A stretch of 64,000 bases of DNA from Salimicrobium halophilum (GCF_900100295.1 NZ_FNEV01000008.1:117904-181903), one strand, 5' to 3'. Shown: positions 8,174-17,147, counted from the first letter of the stretch. Notes: generated from the sequence alone by a model not told the origin. Numbers and translations are program-made.

Positions 8174-8779
8174 ATGTACATACCAAAACAGTTTGAAGTG
8201 ACGGACATGGAAGAAATCAAAGCATTTATACAGGCTTATCCGTTTGGAACAATTGTAACTACGCGTGAAGGACGACAGCTTGCTACGCACGTTCCTCTTG
8301 AGATGAACGAGGAAAAAGGTTCATATTACATGACCGGTCACTTGGCTTATGCGAACCCTCAATGGAAAACTTTCGAAGGCCAGGAGGCACTTTTGATATA
8401 TCAGGGCCCTCACGCGTATGTTTCTGCTTCCTGGTATGAAGGAGAGAATGTATCGACGTGGAATTATCAGGCTGTTCACGTGTATGGAACCGTGGAGCTC
8501 ATGAATGAACAGGAACTGGAGGCAGATCTTGCGAGACTAATGGGAAAGTATGAACAAGGACGGGAGAACCCGGTGCTATGGGAGAACATGTCTGAGAAAG
8601 TGAAGAAGCAGATGAATGCCATCGTCGGTTTCAAAGTGAAGGTGGAAGAAGTGCAGGCAGCTTTCAAGCTGAGCCAGAACCGGACAGAAGCGGATTACCA
8701 GAATATCATCGATCACTTATGGAAAGAAGAGGATTGCAATTCCCGCGGAGTAGCAGAAGAAATGAAAAAAAGAAGATAG
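8174..8779 (+). CDS. paiB: PaiB family FMN-binding transcriptional regulator
   Basis: A 201-residue PaiB protein. It begins MYIPKQFEV, has the FMN-binding split-barrel segment GPHAYVSASWYE and then VSTWNYQAVHVYG, all conserved in PaiB. In B. subtilis PaiB is a negative regulator of sporulation, septation and degradative enzymes. It lies 17 bases after paiA with AAGGAGA as its ribosome site, so the genes form an operon. The last residues are strongly basic. Confidence 0.9.
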   Translation: MYIPKQFEVTDMEEIKAFIQAYPFGTIVTTREGRQLATHVPLEMNEEKGSYYMTGHLAYANPQWKTFEGQEALLIYQGPHAYVSASWYEGENVSTWNYQAVHVYGTVELMNEQELEADLARLMGKYEQGRENPVLWENMSEKVKKQMNAIVGFKVKVEEVQAAFKLSQNRTEADYQNIIDHLWKEEDCNSRGVAEEMKKRR

Positions 8780-8918
8780 CTCATACCATTTGAATTTCCG
8801 TGTGAAAGTGAAGGGGGTTCCTTTTGAAAGAGGATGTAATTCTAAGGAATTCAATGGAAAGTCAAGAACGAGTAAGATGTTTCCGTTTTCCTTGAAAATG
8901 TTTTCGTTTTCATGAGCG

Positions 8919-8947
8919 TTGTTTAAAAGCGGAAAGGAGCGCATAAT
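8919..8947 (+). promoter_or_regulatory. sigma-A promoter of the 27-codon ORF
   Basis: TTGTTT and CATAAT are separated by 17 bases. The overlapping GTTTAA with GCATAA 14 bases later is also somewhat like a sigma-B promoter. Transcription would start near 8954, 26 bases before the small ORF. Confidence 0.6.
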
Positions 8948-8979
8948 GAACCTATACTAAAGAAAAGGAGATGAGATAA

Positions 8980-9063
8980 ATGAAAAAAATCGTAAAAGAA
9001 ATCAAAGAAAGCTACGACATGTATGTGGATGCATTCCAAAGACTTGAAGGAAGAGAACAATAA
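8980..9063 (+). CDS. 27-residue small protein, unknown
   Basis: A small frame encoding a charged, probably helical peptide that starts MKKIVKEIKESYDMYVDAF and ends REQ. It has its own promoter, a strong AAAGGAG ribosome site 9 bases upstream and hairpins behind it, so it is arranged as an independent gene. I do not recognise the family. Confidence 0.5.
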   Translation: MKKIVKEIKESYDMYVDAFQRLEGREQ

Positions 9064-9065
9064 GC

Positions 9066-9096
9066 AAAAGCCTTCCCTTCTCAGGAAGACTTTTCC
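9066..9096 (+). terminator. weak hairpin after the small ORF
   Basis: AAAAGCCTTCC pairs with GGAAGACTTTT, with one mismatch. The T run is short, so termination may be partial; a second hairpin follows at 9143. Confidence 0.4.
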
Positions 9097-9142
9097 CTAC
9101 ATAAATAACCGTTCAACAATGGACTAAAGGCACGGACTGCTG

Positions 9143-9172
9143 CTACTCCCTAACACAAGGAGTGGTTTTTTT
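9143..9172 (+). terminator. intrinsic terminator
   Basis: CTACTCC pairs with GGAGTGG, followed by seven T. It would stop transcripts from the small ORF before the convergent DUF1129 gene. Confidence 0.65.
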
Positions 9173-9220
9173 GTATATTAAACCATATCTAGAAATTATA
9201 GTGGTGAAAAATTCTGCTGA

Positions 9221-9895
9221 TCAGCTTTTTTTAGTAAGCACCCAGGCTGAAATAGTAAGCACGATTCCGACAATCACACTTACGTACAGTGGTATACTTA
9301 GTTCTGGTCCGAACTCAGGTAAGAATAAGATAAGAAAGAAGTAGACGAGAAACATAGCTCCGCCAAATAGAAAAGTGATAATGAACTCCGTACTCCGTTT
9401 GATTTTCCTGAAGGTTGACCAGCGCAGATATTGAATCGTTACATATGTGAAAAAGAAAGCTAGAGGGATGAATATCCCTGTTTCCAACAGGGAGGAACCG
9501 ATATGGATGGTTCGGGTCGGCTCACTTTGATCCATGATGATATAGGCCAGCAAATCGCCGATTCCTGTGAAGAGTGCGCTTACCCCGAGAAAACCTAGGA
9601 TCCCGATTGAAATCAGGGAGAATTTTTCCTTCGTCATCATCGTCGGTAACTCACCGACAATATCTTCGGCATAGGCTTTAGGATCATTACCGAACACGTC
9701 TTCTGCCGTACGCCCCTGGCTCTGCGCTTCCAGAAGGTGATCCAGCAATTCAGCCAGCACTTCTTCCATGTCCAGTTCTGATTTGCTGTAGGAGAGTCTG
9801 ATATACAAAAGCATATCCTCGTAGTATTCACGGTTTTCTTCTGTCAGTTCTTTTCGCTTCTCATTATTCGACTTGATCATTTCTTTCTTGTGCAT
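9221..9895 (-). CDS. DUF1129-like membrane protein partnered with PadR regulator
   Basis: A 224-residue protein. A soluble N-terminal helical part of about 85 residues, containing the LLDHLLEAQSQG and VFGNDPKAYAED elements of DUF1129-type proteins, is followed by four predicted membrane segments and a short basic tail. The start ATG has AAAGGAGACGGACC upstream and lies inside the end of the PadR gene, so the two are translationally coupled. Such PadR-plus-membrane-protein pairs are common in Firmicutes; the membrane partner's job is not known. It may be envelope-stress related, since a DUF2207 gene lies divergently. Confidence 0.75.
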   Translation of the reverse strand: MHKKEMIKSNNEKRKELTEENREYYEDMLLYIRLSYSKSELDMEEVLAELLDHLLEAQSQGRTAEDVFGNDPKAYAEDIVGELPTMMTKEKFSLISIGILGFLGVSALFTGIGDLLAYIIMDQSEPTRTIHIGSSLLETGIFIPLAFFFTYVTIQYLRWSTFRKIKRSTEFIITFLFGGAMFLVYFFLILFLPEFGPELSIPLYVSVIVGIVLTISAWVLTKKS

Positions 9896-10229
9896 GGTCC
9901 GTCTCCTTTCTCAACAGGGAATCTACCGGCGGTTTGATTTCTTCCCAGTTCTTCTGAAAATCCTCCAGGGCCTGAGCGCCTTCCTCCGTCAAAAAGTAAT
10001 ACTTACGGTTCGGACCGCTCGGTGACTTCTTCATTTCTCCTCTGATCAGCTTCTCTTTCTGTAATCGAAGGAGAATCGGATAGATCGAGCCTTCACTTAC
10101 GGTAAGACCATACTCCTGAAGCTTCACGGATAGTTCGTATCCGTACACCGCGTTTCGTGAGATAATCGCCAGGATGCATCCTTCTAGTATTCCTTTCAAA
10201 AGCTGACTTCGCAGCGACACCTTTTCCAC
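9864..10229 (-). CDS. PadR family transcriptional regulator
   Basis: A 121-residue winged-helix repressor of the short PadR-s2 class. The DNA-binding part starts LLKGILEGCILAII and continues with GYELSVKLQEYG, the recognition helix SEGSIYPILLRLQKEKLI and the wing GPNRKYYFLTEEG. The C-terminal helix is short. It overlaps the downstream membrane-protein gene by 32 bases. Three related TATTGCAA-type sites lie just upstream (10231-10335), between it and the divergent DUF2207 gene. Autoregulation and control of the divergent gene are therefore likely. Confidence 0.9.
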   Translation of the reverse strand: MEKVSLRSQLLKGILEGCILAIISRNAVYGYELSVKLQEYGLTVSEGSIYPILLRLQKEKLIRGEMKKSPSGPNRKYYFLTEEGAQALEDFQKNWEEIKPPVDSLLRKETDHAQERNDQVE

Positions 10230-10230
10230 C

Positions 10231-10335
10231 TACCTTGTATTGCAATATAGCTTGCCGAAAAAAATTAATGCTTAAGTATCTTGTATTACATAGTAGTGTA
10301 TCTTAAAGATTGCTATCTTGCAATACCTGATAGCA
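10231..10335. promoter_or_regulatory. cluster of candidate PadR operators
   Basis: Three related sites are present: palindrome TATTGCAATA at 10238-10247; TTGTATTACATAGTAG at 10281-10296; and TGCTATC-N11-GATAGCA at 10311-10335, whose core on the other strand reads GTATTGCAAGATAG. They share the TATTGCAA/TATTACA core. Confidence 0.5.
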
Positions 10336-10402
10336 TAAGAATGATTTGTGAAACTTTTTCCCTTTGTCTTTCGTAAATGAAATAGGAAAGCGAGGGACGA
10401 TC

Positions 10403-12043
10403 ATGAGAAAAATAATGTTATTACTGAGTTTGTTGATGGTTGCTTTTCCTGTTGGTGTATTCGCTGTGGAATACGAGATCGAGGAGACGATGATTACAGC
10501 AGAACTACAGAATAACGGGAACGTGGAAGTCGAAGAAAGACATACGTATAACTTCGAAGGGGAGTTCAATGGGATAACGAGAACGCTGATTCCGAAAGAT
10601 CACAGTGACATCGAGAACGTGACTGCTTCTGAAGACGGCAAAGACCTGGAAGTAGAGCAGGAAGGGAACCTGTACAGAATTTATCGATCAGGAGAAGACG
10701 AAACGGTGACGATCGATATCTCTTACATCATTGAAGACGGGGTGGAAATGTTTACCGATGTGGGGCAGTTTTACTGGCCGTTCTTTGACGACAGAAATGA
10801 ATCGGATTACGACGATATGACGATCACTGTTGTACCGCCGGAACCGACAGAAGCGGAAGCGGCTTATGGTTATGATGAAGCATACGACACGGCTGATATC
10901 TCTTCAGGTGGGGAAGTAACGTTCAGGTTGGGCGAAGTGCCATCTGACCGTAACGGGGATATCAGAGTCGCTTATAATGCAGAAGTATTCCCTAAGGCTG
11001 AACTCACCAGAGATGAAGACATGCTTCCTACTATCCTTGGAGAAAAGAATGAATTGGATGAGGCAGCTGCTATCAAACAGGAGCGGCAGGAATTCTGGAG
11101 GTCAGCTGGCCCTTATATCATCGGTGCATTTGCAGTCGTAGCTATAATCCTGTTGCTGATCGGCTGGAGAAGAAGACAGGAAACTCTCGTAGAAGCAAAG
11201 CGTCAGATGAGTGCCAGCGGTCAGTTTCCGAATAGTGAAATGAGTCTGCCGGCTATGCTAATGTTTGCGAATTACGGGCAAGTCACGACTCCTATGATCA
11301 CGTCCTCTCTCTTAGAGTTGGTCAGAAAAGGGTGTGTCGAAAAAGTTTCGGACAAAGAGTTCCGTGTCGTACATCGCAATACGGATTACGATCATGAAAC
11401 CGATATGATAGAATGGCTGTTCGATGAAGTGGGGCAGGAGGGGACGTTCCATATCGAAGATCTAGAGGTATATCTCCAGGAAGAAGAAAACCTCGAACGC
11501 TACCAGGAGAGCTTCCATTCGTGGAGTGAAGCAGTAAAAAAGGAAAGGAAGCAGCACCATCTTTACGAAAAGAATACGAAAGCACGCTGGGTTGCAGGAC
11601 TGGCGGCACTCGCTATTTTGCCTTTCATCATCATTTTTCCGTTTTACGGAGTCCAGGGGTGGATGGTCGGAGCGATAGTGCTATTCGCTTACTTTGCATT
11701 ATTCGCAGGTGTTTATTCCCCATACACCATTGAAGGGCAGCGGCTCAATCAGGAGCTAAAACCCCTCAAGGCCGGAGACCAATGGAAAGACTGGGAGGAG
11801 AAGGATCAGATTACGGCGTTTCTATATCAGATCGGTGCCGGCAAACGGAAACCGGATGTCGATTTACCGACAAGTGCTGTAACAGCGAATGATTTGGTAT
11901 TGTTCATGATTCTCGCAGGGTCGCTCAATCACAGTTTTGAGGAAGCGAATCAGCACACTTCCGCAGCAGCTTCAGCAGGTACAGGAGTTGCCGGTGGCGG
12001 CGGAGGAGTCGGCGGCGGTGGTGGAGGTTCCGGTGCTTTTTAA
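10403..12043 (+). CDS. DUF2207 domain membrane protein
   Basis: A 546-residue predicted membrane protein. It has a signal peptide (MRKIMLLLSLLMVAFPVGVFA), an extracellular beta-rich DUF2207 domain of about 200 residues, a membrane segment near 245-265, a cytoplasmic region with a winged-helix-like block (MITSSLLELVRKGCVEK), two further membrane segments near 400-450, and a C-terminal glycine-rich tail ending GGSGAF. The start at 10403 gives a clean signal peptide; upstream in-frame codons are not supported. The family's role is not established. It is divergent from the padR operon and shares its operator region. Confidence 0.85.
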   Translation: MRKIMLLLSLLMVAFPVGVFAVEYEIEETMITAELQNNGNVEVEERHTYNFEGEFNGITRTLIPKDHSDIENVTASEDGKDLEVEQEGNLYRIYRSGEDETVTIDISYIIEDGVEMFTDVGQFYWPFFDDRNESDYDDMTITVVPPEPTEAEAAYGYDEAYDTADISSGGEVTFRLGEVPSDRNGDIRVAYNAEVFPKAELTRDEDMLPTILGEKNELDEAAAIKQERQEFWRSAGPYIIGAFAVVAIILLLIGWRRRQETLVEAKRQMSASGQFPNSEMSLPAMLMFANYGQVTTPMITSSLLELVRKGCVEKVSDKEFRVVHRNTDYDHETDMIEWLFDEVGQEGTFHIEDLEVYLQEEENLERYQESFHSWSEAVKKERKQHHLYEKNTKARWVAGLAALAILPFIIIFPFYGVQGWMVGAIVLFAYFALFAGVYSPYTIEGQRLNQELKPLKAGDQWKDWEEKDQITAFLYQIGAGKRKPDVDLPTSAVTANDLVLFMILAGSLNHSFEEANQHTSAAASAGTGVAGGGGGVGGGGGGSGAF

Positions 12044-12072
12044 TTAATTGATTTAGGTAGTTCATAAATCTC

Positions 12073-12105
12073 AAGCACGAGTGCCAATCATCACTCGTGC
12101 TTTTT
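12073..12105 (+). terminator. intrinsic terminator
   Basis: AAGCACGAGTG and CACTCGTGCTT form an 11-pair stem, followed by T. Confidence 0.9.
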
Positions 12106-12182
12106 CCATTCACTCAAAACCTGTGTTATCATCGTCATATTAAAGGTATAAAATGAATATCATAGACAAAGAGGGTACATAT

Positions 12183-12998
12183 ATGGTTTTTGTTATTATT
12201 TCACTCATTATCGGCTTCCTTACCGCATTTGCCGGCAGCATCGCCGGCCTTGGCGGGGGAGTGATCCTCGTTCCTTCGCTGCTCTTTCTGTCGGATTATT
12301 TCGATTCGTTTTCCTGGGTCACTCCGCAGCGGATCGTTGCGATTTCTCTGATCGTCATGATCTTCACGGGTATGTCTTCAGCGATTTCGTACATTCGTCA
12401 TAAACGGGTCGATTTCAAATTGGGCGCCCTGTTCCTTGTCGGGAGTATTCCCGGGGGGATTGCGGGCGCTTATATTAACGGCTTTCTGAATGTAGATGTG
12501 TTCTCCCTCATCTTCGGGGGGATCATGATTTTCGTGTCGCTTCTCTTCTTCCTGCCACGGCGTCAGGGGTCCGATCCTCTTTTCAAAAAAGGGATGGAAC
12601 GCGTCAAGACGGTAGCGGGAGACGACTATCATTATACGGTGCCGATTTCGCTCGGGATGTTTCTGGCGTTCATCGTCGGTACCTTGTCCGGGCTTCTCGG
12701 AATCGGTGGCGGTTCGCTTATGGTGCCTGCGATGATTCTGCTATTCCAGATTCCGCCGCATATTGCGACCGCTACGTCGATGTTCATGATTTTCTTCGCG
12801 GTGATTCCAAGTTCCATCACGCATATCGGTCTTGGACACGTAGATTGGTTTCGGACGTTGTTTTTCATTCCTGGTGCTTATCTCGGAGGTATGACAGGGG
12901 CTTTTGTGAATCGTAAAATGAATGCTAAAAGTGTCGAATGGGTACTTCGTATTCTGCTCATCTTGATCGGAATTCGCCTGATTTCCCAAGGATTATGA
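12183..12998 (+). CDS. yunE: TauE/SafE family permease (YunE-like)
   Basis: A 271-residue membrane protein with about eight hydrophobic segments and two inverted-repeat halves. Each half carries the family glycine signature: GSIAGLGGGVILVPSL near residue 18, and GLLGIGGGSLMVPAMI near residue 177. TauE/SafE proteins export sulfite or sulfonate-derived anions; the actual substrate here is not known. The ATG at 12183 follows GAGGG; an upstream ATG at 12153 is possible. yunD and yunB follow, as in the B. subtilis yun cluster, although no sulfur genes lie nearby. Confidence 0.88.
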   Translation: MVFVIISLIIGFLTAFAGSIAGLGGGVILVPSLLFLSDYFDSFSWVTPQRIVAISLIVMIFTGMSSAISYIRHKRVDFKLGALFLVGSIPGGIAGAYINGFLNVDVFSLIFGGIMIFVSLLFFLPRRQGSDPLFKKGMERVKTVAGDDYHYTVPISLGMFLAFIVGTLSGLLGIGGGSLMVPAMILLFQIPPHIATATSMFMIFFAVIPSSITHIGLGHVDWFRTLFFIPGAYLGGMTGAFVNRKMNAKSVEWVLRILLILIGIRLISQGL

Positions 12999-13013
12999 TA
13001 AGGAGAAGAGGCT

Positions 13014-14420
13014 ATGAGAGAAAAGATTTTCTTTTATTACACGAGTGATCTGCACAGTCATTTCGAAAAGTGGCCGAAGCTTGCAGGGTATATCGAAGAG
13101 AAGAGACAGGAGCATGAGGCAAGAGGCGAAGATGTCTTCGTTTTCGATAACGGAGATCACGTCGACCGCTTCCACCCGATTGCGGAAGGATTGAAAGGCA
13201 AAGGAAACGTCGAGCTTTTGAATGCGAGCAAGTATGATGTGGTGAATATCGGAAACAATGAAGGGATTACATTGTCCGAGAACGAACTGTATCATCTTTA
13301 CGATGAGGCTGTATTCCCGGTTGTGTGTGCGAACGTCACTCCTATGGAGAAAAAGAATCCTGCATGGTTGAAGCCCTATGAGATCAAGACGACTTCTACA
13401 GGGGTTAGGGTAGGTATCATCGGGCTTACCGCTCCTTTCCGTGTGTTCTATCAGCTGCTCGGCTGGAACGTGGAACCTCCGGAAACAATGATGGAGAAGT
13501 ACATGGATGAAGTGAAGAGTAAGAGTGACATCATCATTCTACTTTCTCATCTCGGCTACCATACGGATCGGCAAATGGCCGAGGATTATCCTGGTCTCGA
13601 CGTGATTATCGGTGGGCACACCCACCACCTTCTTCCGGAAGGCGAGATGCATAACGGCGTGTTGCTTACTGCTGCCGGCAAACATGGCACCCATCTTGGA
13701 GAGATTTTTCTTGACTGGGATCAGGAGCAGAAGACTTTGGTAAATAAAGAAGCCTACACCGTCGCTTCGGAGAAATTGACGAATAGTGAAGCGGTAGAGG
13801 AGCGGCTTGATCACCTTGAGTCCAGAGCTCACCGCCGCTTGTATTCGAACGTCGCTGACTTGAAAGAACCGCTTGAAGCGGACTGGTTCGAGGATACTCC
13901 TCTTATGAACGAATTAACGGAAGAACTACGCAATTGGACAAGTGCGGATATAGCGATGCTGAATGCCGGTGTTCTTCTCGAAGGACTGGAAGAAGGGCCG
14001 GTGACCTATGCAGATCTCCATCGCATATGCCCTCATCCGATGAACCCTTGCAAAGTGCATTTGAGCGGAAAAGAAATCGTCGAAGTCGTCAGGTCCGCGC
14101 ACACGAAGCAGATCACTGAATTCAAATTGAAGGGTCTCGGCTTCCGCGGAGAAGTGATCGGCAAGATGGTGTTTGCAGGCCTCGAGATTGAGACCGTCAC
14201 TTCCTCCGACGGGGATGAGCACGTAAGGAAAGTGTTGTTTGATGGAGAACCGATCGAGAGAAATCGCTGGTACAGTTTCGCGACGGCGGACACGTTCAGC
14301 TTCGGAAGATTCTTCCCGGAAATCAACCACAGCACAACGAAAACTTATTACCTGCCGGAGATGCTGAGGGATCTTCTGGTGAAAGTCGTACAATCGATGG
14401 TAAGTTCCTCTTCCCCTTAA
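13014..14420 (+). CDS. yunD: metallophosphoesterase / 5'-nucleotidase-like (YunD)
   Basis: A 468-residue two-domain protein of the UDP-sugar hydrolase/5'-nucleotidase family. The N-terminal calcineurin-like domain has the metal ligands DLHSH, DNGDHVD, GNNE and GGHTHH. The C-terminal substrate-binding domain spans roughly 290-460. GNNE stands where most of the superfamily has GNHE, which may shift catalysis. No signal peptide is seen, unlike periplasmic 5'-nucleotidases, so it is cytoplasmic. It starts 15 bases after yunE with AAGGAGA and is followed by yunB. Confidence 0.9.
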   Translation: MREKIFFYYTSDLHSHFEKWPKLAGYIEEKRQEHEARGEDVFVFDNGDHVDRFHPIAEGLKGKGNVELLNASKYDVVNIGNNEGITLSENELYHLYDEAVFPVVCANVTPMEKKNPAWLKPYEIKTTSTGVRVGIIGLTAPFRVFYQLLGWNVEPPETMMEKYMDEVKSKSDIIILLSHLGYHTDRQMAEDYPGLDVIIGGHTHHLLPEGEMHNGVLLTAAGKHGTHLGEIFLDWDQEQKTLVNKEAYTVASEKLTNSEAVEERLDHLESRAHRRLYSNVADLKEPLEADWFEDTPLMNELTEELRNWTSADIAMLNAGVLLEGLEEGPVTYADLHRICPHPMNPCKVHLSGKEIVEVVRSAHTKQITEFKLKGLGFRGEVIGKMVFAGLEIETVTSSDGDEHVRKVLFDGEPIERNRWYSFATADTFSFGRFFPEINHSTTKTYYLPEMLRDLLVKVVQSMVSSSSP

Positions 14421-14446
14421 TATACATGTAGGAGGGAGGGGAGACG

Positions 14447-15205
14447 ATGCGAAAACGGCGACCAATTCCTTTGAAGAAAAAAATAGCGGGGGCGTTCTTG
14501 TTTTTTTTCCTCGTTTTAGGGGTGTCGCTATACATGATCAATCGCGGCCTTACCCCTACGCTTCTTGAAATTGCCGAAACGAAGACGCACCAGCTGGCCA
14601 GAGATGCGATAAATGAAGCGGTAAATGAACAGATCGCCGAGGACCTGCAATTCCGGGATCTTGTGGATATAAGGGAAAACGAACAGGGACATATCACGTA
14701 TATGGGCTGGAATCCGGTCATCGTCAACCGTGTATTGCGTAATACGACGCACCGGATTCAGAGATACTTACGAAGGATGGAACTGGGTCAGCTACCGCTT
14801 CAGGATACATCGATGGAGCCGGAGATCGATAAAGACAGAGATAGAGACGCAGCAGGGGAACAGCCCGCTACCTTGATCGAAATACCTGTCGGTCAGGCCA
14901 CAGGGCAGGCTGTTCTCGCCAACTTGGGTCCGAAAGTTCCTGTGGAGCTCCAGATGATCGGAGACGTACAGTCCGATTTCGAAAGTAAGATCAAAGAATA
15001 CGGAATCAACGGAGCGTTCTTCGAATTATCCATCAACATTACTGTGCAGGTGGAGACGGTGATCCCCTTTTCCACCAAAAAGTCGAAAGTCGAGACGGAC
15101 ATCCCAATTGCATCGAGTGCCATCATCGGCGAAGTGCCTGAATTCTTCAATGGACTCGAAGGGAAAGAGCCATCCTTTTCTTTTCCGATCGACCCCTTGC
15201 AATAG
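14447..15205 (+). CDS. yunB: sporulation protein YunB
   Basis: A 252-residue membrane-anchored protein. A basic N-terminus (MRKRRPIPLKKK) precedes one membrane segment near residues 13-31. The rest faces the outside and contains the YunB signature ATLIEIPVGQATG followed by the INITVQVETVIPFST block. YunB is a mother-cell sporulation protein under sigma E in B. subtilis; its mutants have spore-formation defects. The start has AGGAGGGAGGGGAGAC upstream. No clear sigma-E promoter was found in the 26-base gap, so it may be co-transcribed with yunD. Confidence 0.93.
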   Translation: MRKRRPIPLKKKIAGAFLFFFLVLGVSLYMINRGLTPTLLEIAETKTHQLARDAINEAVNEQIAEDLQFRDLVDIRENEQGHITYMGWNPVIVNRVLRNTTHRIQRYLRRMELGQLPLQDTSMEPEIDKDRDRDAAGEQPATLIEIPVGQATGQAVLANLGPKVPVELQMIGDVQSDFESKIKEYGINGAFFELSINITVQVETVIPFSTKKSKVETDIPIASSAIIGEVPEFFNGLEGKEPSFSFPIDPLQ

Positions 15206-15254
15206 AGACACCGAGCTGATAGAATTAATCCGAACTGAATACGCGTGACCTTAT

Positions 15255-15499
15255 CGCCTCGATGAGGTAGAGGAGCGGGAAACAAGAGTACACGACCAGA
15301 GTGTGACAGCAAAGACGGTCGTAGAAAGGGTTCCCTGCCGAAGTGCGGATCTATGTCAACGGATCCCGCGCTGGTACATGTTTGAACAAAGGATGTACTG
15401 TCATGCATTACTCAAATGCATGGTGCGCTACTGATCGAATGGAGGATAATCATATTGCACTTAGGGCAATGATGGATTATTTTCTATCATTGCTTTTTT
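15255..15499 (+). promoter_or_regulatory. lysine riboswitch (L-box) with terminator
   Basis: The conserved L-box core is present: GATGAGGTAGAGG, then GCGGGAAACAAGAGTA, the AGAAAGGG and TGCCGAAG elements and the GCTGGTACATGT arm. P1 closes between CGATGAGGTAG (15260-15270) and CTACTGATCG (15429-15438). The expression platform is the hairpin GCAATGAT/ATCATTGC followed by six T (15466-15499). An upstream ATAATCATATTGC can pair with its left arm as antiterminator. Lysine should therefore stop transcription of the NhaC-family gene. Confidence 0.92.
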
Positions 15500-15574
15500 A
15501 TATGCAAAAAAGTAGATTACTCCTGGATTCAATGTAGTATTTCCATGCAAAATTCATTTTTGGAGGTACGACTC

Positions 15575-17116
15575 ATGGAAGCAACGATTTATTCCCTGAT
15601 CCCCGCTATACTGATGCTTATCTTAGTAATAGCGACACGTCAGGTTCTACTATCCCTCGGAATCGGAATTCTTGTCGGAGCATTCATGCTTACCGGTTTC
15701 GATATTATAGGGACGCTTGATCTCGTATGGCAGGAGCTATACACGATTTTCTATTCAGAAGGTGCCTTGAATATGGGCAACTTGTATCTGTTATCATTCC
15801 TATTCCTGCTCGGGATCATGACCGCTTTCATGACCGCTTCAGGCGGAAGCAGGGCATTCGGAAAGTGGGCGGTGAGCCGTGTGAAATCGAAGAAAGGCGC
15901 GTCTTTCGTGCCGGCGATTCTCGGTATCATCATCTTCATCGACGATTACTTTAACGCACTGGCCGTCGGTCAGGTGGCACGCCCGGTGACGGACAGACAT
16001 AAGGTGTCGAGAGCGAAGCTTGCTTATTATATCGATTCGACATCTGCGCCGGTGACCGTCATTTCTCCGATCTCCAGTTGGGGTGCTTACATCATCGGTA
16101 CTATCGCGACGATCTTGACGGCTAATGAAGTGACGAACATCGGAGCGTTCGAAGCTTTCATCCAGATGATTCCGTACAATTTCTATGTATTCGCTGCACT
16201 TCTACTCGTGTTCTTGACGATTGCCCTGAACCTTGATCTCGGAGCGATGAAGAAGCACGAAGAAAGAGCTGAGAAGTCAGGAGAGCTGACCGACCCGAAA
16301 CATAGAGATATCCCTGGTGACCTGAATGATGAGTTCAAGCCGCATGATAACGGGAAAATCATGCACTTGCTTATGCCGATTGTCGTGCTGATCGCAGGAA
16401 CGGTCGGAATGATGGTTTATACAGGGATTCAAGGAACGGAAGGCTCTGCGGATATCCTGAGTACTTTCGCTAATACAAACGTGAACATTTCTCTGTTTTA
16501 CGGAGGGCTGGCAGCTGCGATTGTAGCAGCTATCATGTATGTTGCGCTTCCTTCAGGGAAGTCAAGTCTTGGTAAAGTTCTCGGCGAAGGAATCAAAGCG
16601 ATGCTTCCTGCCATCTACATTCTTGTACTCGCATGGATGATCGGTTCCGTCATCGATCAACTCGGTACAGGGGAGTATCTGGCAGGTCTCGTTCAGGAGT
16701 CTAACCTGAACATCGCTTACCTGCCGCTGCTCATTTTCTTCACGGCAGGATTCATGGCGCTTGCGACAGGGACGTCGTGGGGGACATTCGGCATCATGCT
16801 TCCGATTGCAGGGGAGATTGCTGCTGTGACGGATCCGGCGTTCATCGTCCCGGCATTGTCTGCCGTGCTGGCAGGTTCTGTATTCGGCGATCATTGTTCA
16901 CCGATTTCCGATACGACGATCCTTTCTTCCACAGGGGCAGGGTCCCACCATATCGACCACGTGCTGACTCAGCTGCCGTATGCAATCATAGCAGCGATAG
17001 CGGCTTCCGTCGGATATGTATTGTTCGCTATCCTGGGGAGTGTTCTGCTGCCGCTTTTAGCGACGCTTGCGGTCGTAGTAATGGCAGGATTCACCCTTAA
17101 ATCGAAAACCGAATAG
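15575..17116 (+). CDS. NhaC family transporter under lysine control (candidate lysine permease)
   Basis: A 513-residue integral membrane protein with about 12 hydrophobic segments. It shows NhaC-superfamily blocks: FIDDYFNALAVGQ, STSAPVTVISPISSWGAY and FGDHCSPISDTT. Annotation by family alone would be Na+/H+ antiporter. The lysine riboswitch directly upstream instead points to lysine uptake; NhaC-type proteins under lysine elements were predicted as lysine transporters (LysW) in comparative studies of the lysine regulon. The start chosen follows TGGAGGT at 7 bases; an earlier ATG at 15545 has no ribosome site. Substrate assignment is inference. Confidence 0.88.
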   Translation: MEATIYSLIPAILMLILVIATRQVLLSLGIGILVGAFMLTGFDIIGTLDLVWQELYTIFYSEGALNMGNLYLLSFLFLLGIMTAFMTASGGSRAFGKWAVSRVKSKKGASFVPAILGIIIFIDDYFNALAVGQVARPVTDRHKVSRAKLAYYIDSTSAPVTVISPISSWGAYIIGTIATILTANEVTNIGAFEAFIQMIPYNFYVFAALLLVFLTIALNLDLGAMKKHEERAEKSGELTDPKHRDIPGDLNDEFKPHDNGKIMHLLMPIVVLIAGTVGMMVYTGIQGTEGSADILSTFANTNVNISLFYGGLAAAIVAAIMYVALPSGKSSLGKVLGEGIKAMLPAIYILVLAWMIGSVIDQLGTGEYLAGLVQESNLNIAYLPLLIFFTAGFMALATGTSWGTFGIMLPIAGEIAAVTDPAFIVPALSAVLAGSVFGDHCSPISDTTILSSTGAGSHHIDHVLTQLPYAIIAAIAASVGYVLFAILGSVLLPLLATLAVVVMAGFTLKSKTE

Positions 17117-17123
17117 AAGCTAT

Positions 17124-17147
17124 AAAGACCGGCATAGCCGGTCTTTT
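17124..17147 (+). terminator. intrinsic terminator
   Basis: AAAGACCGGC and GCCGGTCTTTT pair around a 3-base loop. Confidence 0.85.

Noticed and set aside
15343..15537. 64-codon frame in the leader of the NhaC-family gene
   Set aside because: It lies across the lysine riboswitch and its terminator; conserved RNA structure explains the sequence.
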